A DNA stretch of 64,000 bases. Origin: Achromobacter seleniivolatilans. Its GTDB lineage: Bacteria > Pseudomonadota > Gammaproteobacteria > Burkholderiales > Burkholderiaceae_B. The stretch covers positions 1,550,001-1,614,000 of the forward strand of contig NZ_CP132976.1 of the NCBI RefSeq assembly GCF_030864005.1, in the 5' to 3' direction. This document shows positions 17,635-26,294 of this stretch, piece by piece. Numbering within the stretch: position 1 is the stretch's first letter; each line of letters opens with the position of its first letter. The translations under genes and the position numbers were made by a program. The notes under the pieces were generated by a model, which worked only from the letters and a program-made list of their open reading frames with translations, was not told where the DNA came from and searched no databases.

Positions 17635-18993
17635 GTGCGGTTGCCATCCTTCAAGTCGCTACGCATGCGCCTGCTCGCCGGAATCCTGGTGACGCTACTG
17701 CTGTCCTGGCTAATTCAGTTCTCGTTTTACTGGGCCGATGTTGTGAAGGAAAACACCGGCGCGAGAGATCGGGATCTGATGAACACAGCTCAGGTCGCGC
17801 TTCTGTCGGTTGCGTCCACTACGGCGAGGCTGTCTAAAGACGCCAGCTGTTCACAGGACGGACGATGGATAGCTCCCCAAAGCAAGAACGCATTACTTGC
17901 ATTTGATCTAACCAGCGGGCGTCTGGTTTTCAGTTCGATAGATGCCCCATCCACCTCGATCGCCGAACTGGGCAAGAGCGGATTTTCCACGCGATATGTG
18001 GATGCCGATGGGTGGCGCGTCTACTCTGCCATCGATGCCGAGGCTCGCACCCAGGTCGTCGTGGCGTCTCCGCTTTCGCTGTCGCAACAGCAATTCCGCG
18101 ACCGCTTTAGCTTCGGCGCCCTCATAACGTTCATCCTGGTTTTAGCTGTGGGTGGCGTAGCGATTCTGATCAGCAGCATTGCCCTCAAGCCAGTCTCAGC
18201 CATCACTCGATCGCTTCGACAGCGTGACGTCATGGATTTAAGCCCTCTATGTGAAAAGCACGTGCCGATTGAAATACGGCCCCTTATCGTCGCGTTGAAT
18301 CAGCAGCATATCCGGTTGAAGACTGCTATGGAAAATGAACGTACGTTCCTAAGCAATGCTGCCCACGAACTTCGGACGCCCTTGGCCGTGCTCACCGTAC
18401 AGACAGAAAATGCCCTGAGAACTGACGACATCGACGAAGTAAAGGCACTTCTGAGAAAAATTGCCGCAACGACGCAGCGTAGTTCCCGCCTGGCGGAACA
18501 GCTTCTGGACCTTGCGCGCATGGAATCAAGTGATGTCTCGATGGCACCCAAAACCTTGGATTTAAGTGCAGTCGTGGAGCTTGTATCGCGTGACATACAA
18601 ATGATTGCCGTGGAAAAAAGCCAACGCATCTTGATGGACCTGAATCCCTGCCTTGTTCAGGGAAACATCGATTTGATCGGCATCCTCGTCCGCAATCTGC
18701 TCGACAACGCCTGCCGCTACACCCAACATGCAGGCTGCATCCTGGTTCAATGCGGGAACATCGATGGTGAGGCCAGACTGACCGTCATGGACGACGGTCC
18801 AGGCGTACCCCTCCACGAAAGAGAGAAGATATTTGACCGTTTTTATCGCGTGCCGGGATCTGCCGGGCAAGGTAGCGGAATCGGCCTCTCTCTCGTTGCC
18901 CGCATCGCCCACCAGCACCAAGCCAAGATCGAAATACTCGCAGGAATCGCGGGTAACGGGGTAGCGTTTTCCATTACCTTTCCCGAGCTCTAA
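17635..18993 (+). CDS. sensor histidine kinase (QseC/PmrB/TctE-like)
   Basis: A 452-residue membrane kinase read from a GTG 2 bp after the response-regulator stop. It has TM1 near residues 14-31, a periplasmic sensor of about 130 residues, TM2 near 162-185 and a HAMP-like linker. The dimerisation domain follows with His244 in SNAAHELRTPLA. The ATP-binding domain shows the N box (LLDNACRYTQ), the G1 box (MDDGPGVPL), the F box (IFDRFYR) and the G2 box (GSGIGLSLV). The periplasmic domain has the size of the TctE/QseC group. Its ligand is unknown; the adjacent Bug genes suggest a carboxylate. Confidence 0.9.
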   Translation: MRLPSFKSLRMRLLAGILVTLLLSWLIQFSFYWADVVKENTGARDRDLMNTAQVALLSVASTTARLSKDASCSQDGRWIAPQSKNALLAFDLTSGRLVFSSIDAPSTSIAELGKSGFSTRYVDADGWRVYSAIDAEARTQVVVASPLSLSQQQFRDRFSFGALITFILVLAVGGVAILISSIALKPVSAITRSLRQRDVMDLSPLCEKHVPIEIRPLIVALNQQHIRLKTAMENERTFLSNAAHELRTPLAVLTVQTENALRTDDIDEVKALLRKIAATTQRSSRLAEQLLDLARMESSDVSMAPKTLDLSAVVELVSRDIQMIAVEKSQRILMDLNPCLVQGNIDLIGILVRNLLDNACRYTQHAGCILVQCGNIDGEARLTVMDDGPGVPLHEREKIFDRFYRVPGSAGQGSGIGLSLVARIAHQHQAKIEILAGIAGNGVAFSITFPEL

Positions 18994-19138
18994 TCGGCTT
19001 GCCCGCCTGCCAAAGGAAAAACCTATAGGCGCATAGGAAAGCGGTATTTGAACTGAATTCGAGCTCTCCCTAGCATGGATCAAGCGTACAAAACGCAATC
19101 AAAAATGCGCAATAAGCGTATGAACCCAAGGGAAAGCG

Positions 19139-20134
19139 ATGTTCAACCTCAGCAAGGCCTGCTCGGCCAATTACCTTCGCGCTGTTTTCATCAGCGTACT
19201 GCCTGTTCTCAGCTGCACGGCTCACGCCCAGTCCACCTATCCCGACCATCCCGTGCGGCTGATCGTTCCGCAATCTGCGGGGTCCGGGGCAGACGTGGTT
19301 GCCCGCTTGCTGGGCGAGAAAATCGGAAGCGTCTTGGGCGCATCAGTCGTCGTCGAGAATAAGCCCGGCGCGAACGGCATCGTGGCCACATCCTTCGTAG
19401 CAAAGTCGCCTGCCGATGGATACATCCTGCTATTGGCGGGCGTGTCCCAAATGAGTTTCAACCCGAAGCTGTACAAGACACTGCCCTACGACGCCAACAA
19501 GGACTTCACCTACATCGCGCCTGTCGTCGACACTCCGTTCGTGTTGGTTGCGGGAAAAAGTAGTCCGTACAAGACCCTGCCGCAGTTGCTCGCCGCAGCC
19601 AAAGCCGCACCTGACAGCGTGACATTCGCCAGCGCCGGCGCTGGCAACTCCACCCACCTATCGACCGAAATGATCGCCGCGGGTGCGAGCATCAAGCTCA
19701 AACATGTGCCGTACAAGGGTTCGGGTCCTGCGTTAAATGCAGTCATCGGAGGACAGGTGGACATCATGACCAGCGTGCTGGGTTCAGCATTGCCGCAGAT
19801 TCAAGGCGGCAACGTGATCCCCCTGGCCGTGCTGGCGGACAAGCGCGCCAGCGATTTGCCCGACGTGCCCACACTCAAGGAAGCCGGCATTCAAGCGCCT
19901 CCGATGCCGGGGTGGTTTGCTGTAGTCGGCCCGGCAGGAATGGACAACGCCATTGTCAGCAAATTGAACCAGGCAATCCAAGCCGCGATCACCGATCCCG
20001 CCATCAACAAAAGGTTGAAGGATTTGTATTTCATTCCGCTGCAAGGAACTGCTCAGGAGATGCGCGCCCGGGCAGACGAAGATGCGAAGGTATGGGGCGA
20101 CTTCATCGCGCGCACAGGCGTCCAGGTCGACTGA
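19139..20134 (+). CDS. Bug (TctC-type) periplasmic solute-binding protein 1
   Basis: A 331-residue tripartite-tricarboxylate receptor-like protein with a signal peptide cleaved near TAHAQS. The Bug signature loops are visible: DHPVRLIVPQSAGSGADV near the mature N-terminus, VVENKPGANG, YDANKDFTYIA and VPYKGSGPALN. Bug proteins bind carboxylates, amino acids or small acids through two water-bridged carbonyl contacts. AAGGGAAAGCG precedes the ATG. It is followed by a second Bug gene 39 bp downstream and preceded by a TctDE-like sensor pair. No TctA or TctB membrane subunits are nearby, as is common for orphan Bug genes in Bordetella and Achromobacter. Confidence 0.92.
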   Translation: MFNLSKACSANYLRAVFISVLPVLSCTAHAQSTYPDHPVRLIVPQSAGSGADVVARLLGEKIGSVLGASVVVENKPGANGIVATSFVAKSPADGYILLLAGVSQMSFNPKLYKTLPYDANKDFTYIAPVVDTPFVLVAGKSSPYKTLPQLLAAAKAAPDSVTFASAGAGNSTHLSTEMIAAGASIKLKHVPYKGSGPALNAVIGGQVDIMTSVLGSALPQIQGGNVIPLAVLADKRASDLPDVPTLKEAGIQAPPMPGWFAVVGPAGMDNAIVSKLNQAIQAAITDPAINKRLKDLYFIPLQGTAQEMRARADEDAKVWGDFIARTGVQVD

Positions 20135-20173
20135 CGCCATCTTATTCCTCTCTACGATCCTTGGAGGACACTT

Positions 20174-21151
20174 ATGAAGACGCTATTCACCCTCGCCGCC
20201 ATTGCCTCGGCACTATTGCTGACCTCACCCGCTCATGCGCAGGATGCCGCAGCCTGGCCAAACAAGCCTGTTCGCATCATTGTGCCGTTCGCGGCTGGCG
20301 GTTCCACTGATATTGTGGCGCGCAAGGTGGCGCAACGGATGGGGCAACTGACCAGTCAGCCGTTCATCGTCGAGAACAAGCCTGGGGCAGGCGGCACGCT
20401 GGGCGCCGCCTATGCGCGAGCACAACCTGCCGACGGGTATTCGCTGTTTCTCGGAACGGTCAGCACGCAATCGGTCGCACCCTTTCTCTACAAAACCCTG
20501 CCCTATGATCCCTTGAAGGATTTTCGTGGGCTAGCGATGATCGCATCGGTTCCGAACGTGGTTGTGGTCAATAAAGCGTTGAAAACGCAAGACCTGAAAG
20601 AGCTGGTCGCCGCAGCCAAGAACAAGCCCGGCGGCCTGACCTACGGGTCCAGCGGCCTGGGATCTTCCAATCACTTGGCGACCGAGGCCCTGCGTGCCAG
20701 CCTGGCTATTCCGGTGACTCACGTTCCTTATCGAGGGTCCGGCCCTGCCCTGACCGACACCATGGCGGGACACGTGGACTTTATGCTGGACGTGGCCATG
20801 ACGTCGCTGCCTTACATCCAACGGGGCGATCTGAACGCAGTCGCGGTGACGTCTAAACAACGGCTACAGGTTCTGCCTGACGTTCCTACCGTAGCCGAGC
20901 AGGGTTTCCCGGAATTCGAAGCGCTGGGATGGTTCGGATTGTTTGCCCCGGCGCAAACCTCTAACGAACTCGCCGAAAAAATCGCCCAGCTCGTGCATCA
21001 GGTGGTGCTGGAGAAGGAAATGACCGCGTACTTCGAAGCTCAAGGAGCGACAGCCAGCGGTGTCACGTTGAAAGGGTTCGACGATATCGTCGCCGCAGAT
21101 CGCATTCATTGGGGCAAGGTCGCCCAGTTGGCGCAGATCCAGCCTGAGTAA
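20174..21151 (+). CDS. Bug (TctC-type) periplasmic solute-binding protein 2
   Basis: A 325-residue Bug protein with a clear signal peptide ending in SPAHAQD. The first ligand loop is KPVRIIVPFAAGGSTD; VENKPGAGGTLG, YDPLKDFRG and THVPYRGSGPALTD follow. It has the same architecture as the preceding Bug protein but a different first loop (FAAGGSTD against QSAGSGAD), implying a different ligand. GGAGGACACTT precedes the ATG. It is likely co-transcribed with the first Bug gene and ends in a strong hairpin shared with the convergent lysR gene. Confidence 0.92.
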   Translation: MKTLFTLAAIASALLLTSPAHAQDAAAWPNKPVRIIVPFAAGGSTDIVARKVAQRMGQLTSQPFIVENKPGAGGTLGAAYARAQPADGYSLFLGTVSTQSVAPFLYKTLPYDPLKDFRGLAMIASVPNVVVVNKALKTQDLKELVAAAKNKPGGLTYGSSGLGSSNHLATEALRASLAIPVTHVPYRGSGPALTDTMAGHVDFMLDVAMTSLPYIQRGDLNAVAVTSKQRLQVLPDVPTVAEQGFPEFEALGWFGLFAPAQTSNELAEKIAQLVHQVVLEKEMTAYFEAQGATASGVTLKGFDDIVAADRIHWGKVAQLAQIQPE

Positions 21152-21157
21152 CGCCGC

Positions 21158-21187
21158 CGGCGTGGTCAGTTTTTCCAGACCACGCCG
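21158..21187. terminator. bidirectional hairpin between bug2 and lysR
   Basis: CGGCGTGGTC (21158-21167) and GACCACGCCG (21178-21187) form a perfect 10-bp stem with a 10-nt T-rich loop. It lies 6 bp after the Bug stop and spans the last codons of the convergent lysR gene. Confidence 0.6.
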
Positions 21188-22089
21188 CCCCAACGCCCTG
21201 TCGCCACCAAGTCTTTCGCAACCTCAATCAGCGTCTGATGTATGTGGGTGCACACCACACTTTTCTCCGTGGACAAGGACATGCAGACCGACACTCGGCG
21301 GCTGAAGGCCTTATCTGCAATAGGCGTGGAGACAATGCGATCTTTGTCAGCTTCAAGCCCAACCAACGCGGACGAAGGCAGCACCGTCCAGCCCTTTCCT
21401 GCTTTCACGAGTGCAAGCAGCACGGACACAGCGCTGGTCTCCGCTACCAGTGTGAACGGCAAGGCTTCCTCGGCAAAAGCGCGCGCAGCCAACACACGTA
21501 TTGAATTGGGAAAACTGGGCAACACCAAAGGCAGTTCCGACATTTTCCGCAGCGCAATGGCTTCCAGACCTAACGACGGGCCAATCAGGTACAAGTTTTC
21601 GACTAGTAACGGCGTGGTTGTCATGCGGGCGGGCTGCGGCTGGACGTCCATCGCAACCGCTATATCCATGCGATGCAATGAGACAGCGACGGCCAAGTCG
21701 GCGCTGCTGCCTTCAATGATCTCTAGCAATACCTCGGGGTACCGCTCTGCTACGGCCTCGATAAGCGGCACCGCAAGCACGCGCGACGTACTGGTAGGCA
21801 GCCCGACCGTGACGTGGCCCGCTGGCGTGTCACGTCCATGCTTAAGCGCTGATTTAGCTTCTTCAACTTGCCGCAACACCATCTTGGCATGCCGATACAG
21901 GAGCTTGCCGGCGTCCGTCGCACGCACGCCGCCCGGACCTCTCAGCAACAACTGGGTTTCTAACTCGCTTTCCAGGTTGGCCACATGTTGGCTCAACGAC
22001 GGCTGCGCGATGTGCAAGGTCTCGGCGGCGGCCGTAATGCTTTCTAGCTCGACGATACGAGTGAAGTACTTGAGTTGTCGCAGGTCCAT
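21166..22089 (-). CDS. LysR-family transcriptional regulator (Nac/CbbR-like start)
   Basis: A 307-residue LysR regulator opening MDLRQLKYFTRIVE, with the HTH segment SITAAAETLHIAQPSLSQHVANLE at about residues 17-40 (key part AQPSLSQHV). The effector domain follows, with HVTVGLPTSTSRVLAVPL. It is divergent from the CocE-type hydrolase gene, with 233 bp between them, and convergent with the second Bug gene. The likely target is the hydrolase-GAF operon, the Bug genes, or both. A T-N11-A dyad lies 22 bp before its start. Confidence 0.9.
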   Translation of the reverse strand: MDLRQLKYFTRIVELESITAAAETLHIAQPSLSQHVANLESELETQLLLRGPGGVRATDAGKLLYRHAKMVLRQVEEAKSALKHGRDTPAGHVTVGLPTSTSRVLAVPLIEAVAERYPEVLLEIIEGSSADLAVAVSLHRMDIAVAMDVQPQPARMTTTPLLVENLYLIGPSLGLEAIALRKMSELPLVLPSFPNSIRVLAARAFAEEALPFTLVAETSAVSVLLALVKAGKGWTVLPSSALVGLEADKDRIVSTPIADKAFSRRVSVCMSLSTEKSVVCTHIHQTLIEVAKDLVATGRWGGVVWKN

Positions 22090-22110
22090 CAGGATTTCCT
22101 ATCTCACGCC

Positions 22111-22123
22111 TGAATCATATTCA
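22111..22123. promoter_or_regulatory. possible LysR operator
   Basis: TGAAT-CAT-ATTCA is a 5-bp inverted repeat with the T-N11-A form used by LysR regulators, in the lysR/cocE-like intergenic region. The dyad is short, so confidence is modest. The rest of this 233-bp gap shows no other clear site. Confidence 0.4.
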
Positions 22124-22322
22124 AAGACGCGCCTGAAAAAGCGGCTCCCTCGCGTAATCCCTAGGAAGTATTTACGTTCAGGAGCGCAATCAGGCTCATC
22201 GTTTTTTCCTATGTAGCTATCCACATTGCATATTGGTGCCGCTCACAACGCGTCAATAACATGATTGTCGAATCGCTGCGGCCAAAGCGCGCAGCCAGTC
22301 TGCCCCAACATTGAATTCAAGG

Positions 22323-24215
22323 ATGTCCATGCAGTCCTACCCCAAAAACGAAGATGTGGCCTGGGTGGTTCCACCCCAAAACTATGCCGATACCCGGCCC
22401 GCGATTTACAGCATCCCAGAGCCTGAGTCCCGCTACCTCACGATGCGCGATGGCTGCCGCCTGGCGATTGATGTCTACGTTCCGCAATCTCCCGACAAGC
22501 AGACCAGCACGCAGACCCCGGCACAGTTTCCCGCCATTGTTCTTTTCACCCCCTATTACCGCCGCTTCAAACTGAAAACCGGCGGCGCAGGCGAACGCGC
22601 ACCCAACACGGCAAAGTTCCGCGACTTCTTCGTCCCGCGCGGTTACGTGGTCGTCGTGATCGACGTGCGCGGAACGGGCGCCAGCTTCGGCACGCGAGAC
22701 AGCTTCCGTTCGCCACGCGAGCGCGAAGACAGCCGCGAGGTTGTAGATTGGATCGTCAAGCAACCGTGGTCGAGCGGCGTCGTGGGTGCGACCGGCATTT
22801 CTTACTTGGGAGCCGCGTCAGATTTTCTTGCGAGCACCCGCCACCCAGCCGTTAAGGCAATTGCTCCACTGTTCTCGGTTTGGGATACCTATACGGATAA
22901 TTATTTTCCGGGCGGTATTCAGCTCAAGGCACTGACGCAGAGCTATGACGACTTGATGGTCGCGCTGGACCATGACCGCCGCGACATGCTTCACCGGTTC
23001 GTGTATTACGCAAATCCGGACTTCGACGGGCCGCAGCCCGTAGACGAAGATCCGGAAGGCAAGCTGTTGAAGGACGCCATTCATCAACACCTGGGGAACT
23101 TCCGTCAAACCGAGTTCATGCCTGAATTCCGCTTCCGGGAAGATCCCCTTCCCTACGACCCAGAATTCAGCTCTGCAACTTTTAGCCCCTATAGCCTGGC
23201 CGAACAGATACCGCACGATGTGGCCGTACTTTCGGTGTCTGGCTGGATGGATGGCGGGGGTTATATGAACGGCGCAATTTCTCGCTTTTTGACTCTGTCG
23301 AAAAATCCGCGCCATCTCTTGCTTGGCCCCTGGGACCATGGTGCACGCATTGATGTGTCGCCTTGGCGCACTTCTCAGATGGCGGATTTCCCGTGGCTGG
23401 CGGAAATCCTGCGTTTTTTCGATCACTATCTGCTCGGCAAGAACACCGGGTTGGATGCTGAAGACCCCGTCCATTACTACGCGATTCATGCAGAACAATG
23501 GCGAAGCGCGCCTCAGTGGCCCCCTTACGACAAGTGGCCGGACAAGACGCTATACCTTACCCCCAATTCGGTTCTCGAATCATTCCCCGAGTCGGACACC
23601 TCGCATCAGGACTATCACGTCGATTTCGCAATTGGCACTGGCTCCGGTACCCGTTACGAGCGCATCGCCGCCATCAACAGCACGGAGTACTACCCGGATT
23701 GGCAAGGCCGCACCGACCTGATGTGCAGCTTCACATCAGCTCCCCTACGCGCTGCAACGGAACTGGCCGGCCATGTCGTCGCGGATCTTTGGGTCAGCAG
23801 TAGCGAACCCGACGCGGCGTTGTTCGTGTACTTGACCGAAATTGAAGCTGACGGCCGCGAGCGCTACGTGACGGAAGGCATGCTGCGCTTGCTGCATCGC
23901 AGGGTCTCCCCGTGCCCTCTGGGCTACCAGACCACGTGGCCTTTCCGCACGTTCAGCAAACAAGACGCCTTGCCGTTGGTGCCCGGGCAGTTCGAACGAA
24001 TCAGCGTTCCTCTGTTACCCACGGCTTGGCAATTCCAGCCAGGCAGCCGCATCCGCATCTCGATAGCCGGTGCAGACAAGGACCACTGCGGCCAAGTGCC
24101 TCACGGTAGACCGCCTATCTTGGCAATCGGGACTGGCGGCGAGCATGGCTCTCGAATTGAGTTTCCATTTCATCCGTTTGAACAGCCTTTCTCCATCAAC
24201 GAGGCAATGCGATGA
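22323..24215 (+). CDS. CocE/NonD-family alpha/beta hydrolase
   Basis: A 630-residue hydrolase of the X-Pro dipeptidyl-peptidase/CocE type (S15 fold). The nucleophile motif is GATGISYLGAAS (Ser in G-x-S-Y-x-G). The acidic residue is likely in VSGWMDGGGY and the catalytic His in LLGPWDHGAR. A C-terminal jelly-roll domain follows (about residues 400-625). Such enzymes hydrolyse esters or amides such as cocaine, glutaryl-beta-lactams or acyl-amino acids. Two in-frame ATGs (22323 and 22329) are possible, with TTG at 22311 less likely. It shares a 4-bp ATGA overlap with the following GAF gene. The physiological substrate is not predictable. Confidence 0.87.
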   Translation: MSMQSYPKNEDVAWVVPPQNYADTRPAIYSIPEPESRYLTMRDGCRLAIDVYVPQSPDKQTSTQTPAQFPAIVLFTPYYRRFKLKTGGAGERAPNTAKFRDFFVPRGYVVVVIDVRGTGASFGTRDSFRSPREREDSREVVDWIVKQPWSSGVVGATGISYLGAASDFLASTRHPAVKAIAPLFSVWDTYTDNYFPGGIQLKALTQSYDDLMVALDHDRRDMLHRFVYYANPDFDGPQPVDEDPEGKLLKDAIHQHLGNFRQTEFMPEFRFREDPLPYDPEFSSATFSPYSLAEQIPHDVAVLSVSGWMDGGGYMNGAISRFLTLSKNPRHLLLGPWDHGARIDVSPWRTSQMADFPWLAEILRFFDHYLLGKNTGLDAEDPVHYYAIHAEQWRSAPQWPPYDKWPDKTLYLTPNSVLESFPESDTSHQDYHVDFAIGTGSGTRYERIAAINSTEYYPDWQGRTDLMCSFTSAPLRAATELAGHVVADLWVSSSEPDAALFVYLTEIEADGRERYVTEGMLRLLHRRVSPCPLGYQTTWPFRTFSKQDALPLVPGQFERISVPLLPTAWQFQPGSRIRISIAGADKDHCGQVPHGRPPILAIGTGGEHGSRIEFPFHPFEQPFSINEAMR

Positions 24216-24730
24216 ACCTGCTATTCACCTTGTCCCCGCCGGAAATCGAAACGCTGACGGCCGCACTGTCGTGCGCCAGAAAACCAGGCACGCCCGATCC
24301 GCTGCTTCGGGCGTTGGACGAACTCGCGCAACTACGCGTGGGGCACCGCCTATTCACGGCACTGCGCTACGACCTTGCCGCAGGTATGGCGCACCGTCTC
24401 TATAGCAGCGCCCCTCAGATTTATGCCGCAAACGGAAGCAAGCGGATCGTAGATGCGCCTGCATTGCACAGGATGGTGACGAGCGGACAGCCTATGCTGA
24501 CGGCGGACGCCGACGCCGTCCGGAAAAATTTCCCTGATGCTGACGCGATTTTTTCCCTGAACTGCGAAAGCGTTCTTAACATTCCGGTTTACGGACGGGG
24601 TCAACTCTTGGGACAGATTAATCTACTGCACGCCTCAGACTACTACTCCCCCGCGCACATCAAATTCTGCGAGGGTCTCGCGATAATCGCCGCACCCGCG
24701 TTTATCGCGTGTGACCCCAGCCACGCTTAA
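24212..24730 (+). CDS. GAF domain protein
   Basis: A 172-residue single-domain protein. Residues about 40-165 resemble a GAF fold: the strand VGHRLFTALRYDL, then a long helix-loop region, then CESVLNIPVYGRGQLLGQINLLHAS with the GAF-typical strand pair. There is no output domain (no HTH, kinase or cyclase). It overlaps the upstream hydrolase gene by 4 bp, so the two are translationally coupled. It may sense the hydrolase's substrate or product, or act as a stand-alone binding protein. The function is not known. Confidence 0.7.
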   Translation: MNLLFTLSPPEIETLTAALSCARKPGTPDPLLRALDELAQLRVGHRLFTALRYDLAAGMAHRLYSSAPQIYAANGSKRIVDAPALHRMVTSGQPMLTADADAVRKNFPDADAIFSLNCESVLNIPVYGRGQLLGQINLLHASDYYSPAHIKFCEGLAIIAAPAFIACDPSHA

Positions 24731-24750
24731 CGATGGAACCAGGCGAGCAT

Positions 24751-25494
24751 CTAAGCTTCCACTTCGCCGAGATAGGCGGCGCGCACTTTTGGATTGTTCA
24801 GCATGTCGCGCGCGTCGCCATCAAGAATGATCTCGCCTGACTCCATGACATAACCCCGATCACTATTCTCAAGCGCCAAACGTGCGTTCTGCTCGATCAA
24901 CAGGATTGTCACGCCTTCGCTCGCAATCGTGCGCACCACTTCAAACACTTTCTCTACCATCAAGGGGGCAAGCCCCATGGACGGCTCGTCAAGCAAAAGT
25001 AGTTTGGGCCGCGCAATCATGGCGCGCCCCATGGCTACCATTTGCTGCTCACCACCTGATAGTGTGCCGGCCGCCTGCTTGCGGCGCTCCGCCAAACGCG
25101 GGAACAGCGTGAACACGCGCTCCGTGTCCTGCCGAATCTGAGATGCGTCGCGCCGGGTATAGGCGCCCATCGCAAGGTTCTCTTCGATGGTAAGTTGTCC
25201 AAAAATGCCACGCCCTTCGGGAACCATGATCAAGCCTCGGCGCACCAGATCAAAAGGTGGACTGCCGGCAATTGAACGGCTGTCGTACTCAACGGCGCCA
25301 CCCACCAACGGGACCAATCCGGTAATGGCACGAAGTGTCGTGCTCTTGCCCGCGCCGTTGGCGCCAATCAGGCATACCCGCTCGCCAGCATTGACGTGTA
25401 AATCGATTCCGCGCACGGCACGAATTCCACCATACGCGACCTCCAGCCTTTGCAAGGAAATCAAGGGTTGAATGTGTGATTCTTTCGGATTCAT
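24751..25494 (-). CDS. livF: branched-chain amino acid-type ABC transporter ATPase (LivF)
   Basis: A 247-residue ABC ATPase of the LivF group. Walker A is GANGAGKST at about residues 44-52, the signature is LSGGEQQM and Walker B is LLLLDEPSMGLAP. It is the last gene of livK-livH-livM-livG-livF (operon 1), overlapping livG by 4 bp. LivF and LivG form the motor on the cytoplasmic face of the LivH-LivM permease. The cargo may be branched-chain amino acids, other amino acids, amides or small acids; the family name does not settle this. Confidence 0.93.
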   Translation of the reverse strand: MNPKESHIQPLISLQRLEVAYGGIRAVRGIDLHVNAGERVCLIGANGAGKSTTLRAITGLVPLVGGAVEYDSRSIAGSPPFDLVRRGLIMVPEGRGIFGQLTIEENLAMGAYTRRDASQIRQDTERVFTLFPRLAERRKQAAGTLSGGEQQMVAMGRAMIARPKLLLLDEPSMGLAPLMVEKVFEVVRTIASEGVTILLIEQNARLALENSDRGYVMESGEIILDGDARDMLNNPKVRAAYLGEVEA

Positions 25495-26294
25495 GCTTGC
25501 GCCTCAGGATGATGCAACAGGGGGTCTTCGGCTGCGCCCGCGCCAAGATAGGCTTCGATGACCTTGGGGTCGCGCTGAACCTGGGCGGGTTTGCCCATAG
25601 CCAGCACCTGCCCGTACTCCAAGACCAAGACACGGCTGCATAAGCCCATCACTAACTTCATATCGTGTTCGATGAGCAACACGGTGATTCCGTCAGCGCG
25701 AATCTTCTCAATCAGCTGGCGCAATACGACGGTTTCGGATGCGTTCATTCCTGCGGCAGGCTCATCAAGCGCAAGCAGCTTCGGCTCGGTTGCGAGCGCT
25801 CGCGCAATTTCCAACCGGCGCTGGTCGCCATAGGCCAACGACCTTGCCACGTCATTGGCTCTGTGACCAATACCGACATAGTCCAGCAACTCATGAGCGC
25901 GGCGCTCAATTGCCGCCTCCTCCGCGCGTTGCGACGCTGTACGTATGACGGCACCCAACACGCCCGCCTTGGTCCGTATGTGCCTGCCTATCATCACATT
26001 CTCGATCGCGCTTAAGTTGGCGAACAGACGAATGTTCTGAAACGTACGCGCCAACCCGGCGTTGGCCACCTCGTGCGGCTTTGCCCCTTTTAGCGAAATG
26101 CCGTTGAATGTGCATTCCCCTTCGTCGGGCACATACAGGCCGGTCAACACGTTGAACAACGTCGTCTTGCCCGCTCCATTTGGACCGATCAAGCCATAGA
26201 TCTCCCCTGCCTCAATATCAAAACTGACGTCAGTCAAGGCACGCAGCCCACCGAAGCGCTTTCCCAGCCCTTGGGCTTTCAGAATCACACTCAT
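25491..26294 (-). CDS. livG: ABC transporter ATPase (LivG)
   Basis: A 267-residue ATPase of the LivG group, starting at the ATG that overlaps the livM stop by 4 bp. Walker A is GPNGAGKTT and Walker B is LLALDEPAAGMNA. The signature region is degenerate (SLAYGDQRRLEIARAL), as is usual for LivG. The C-terminal extension (VQRDPKVIEAYLG) is also typical. A frame extension to 26384 is rejected because it runs deep into livM. Confidence 0.93.
   Translation of the reverse strand: MSVILKAQGLGKRFGGLRALTDVSFDIEAGEIYGLIGPNGAGKTTLFNVLTGLYVPDEGECTFNGISLKGAKPHEVANAGLARTFQNIRLFANLSAIENVMIGRHIRTKAGVLGAVIRTASQRAEEAAIERRAHELLDYVGIGHRANDVARSLAYGDQRRLEIARALATEPKLLALDEPAAGMNASETVVLRQLIEKIRADGITVLLIEHDMKLVMGLCSRVLVLEYGQVLAMGKPAQVQRDPKVIEAYLGAGAAEDPLLHHPEAQA

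Noticed and set aside
21242..22216. Long plus-strand frame of 324 codons
   Set aside because: It is antisense to a clear LysR gene, and its composition is Ser/Thr/Arg-rich in the way expected of a shadow frame.
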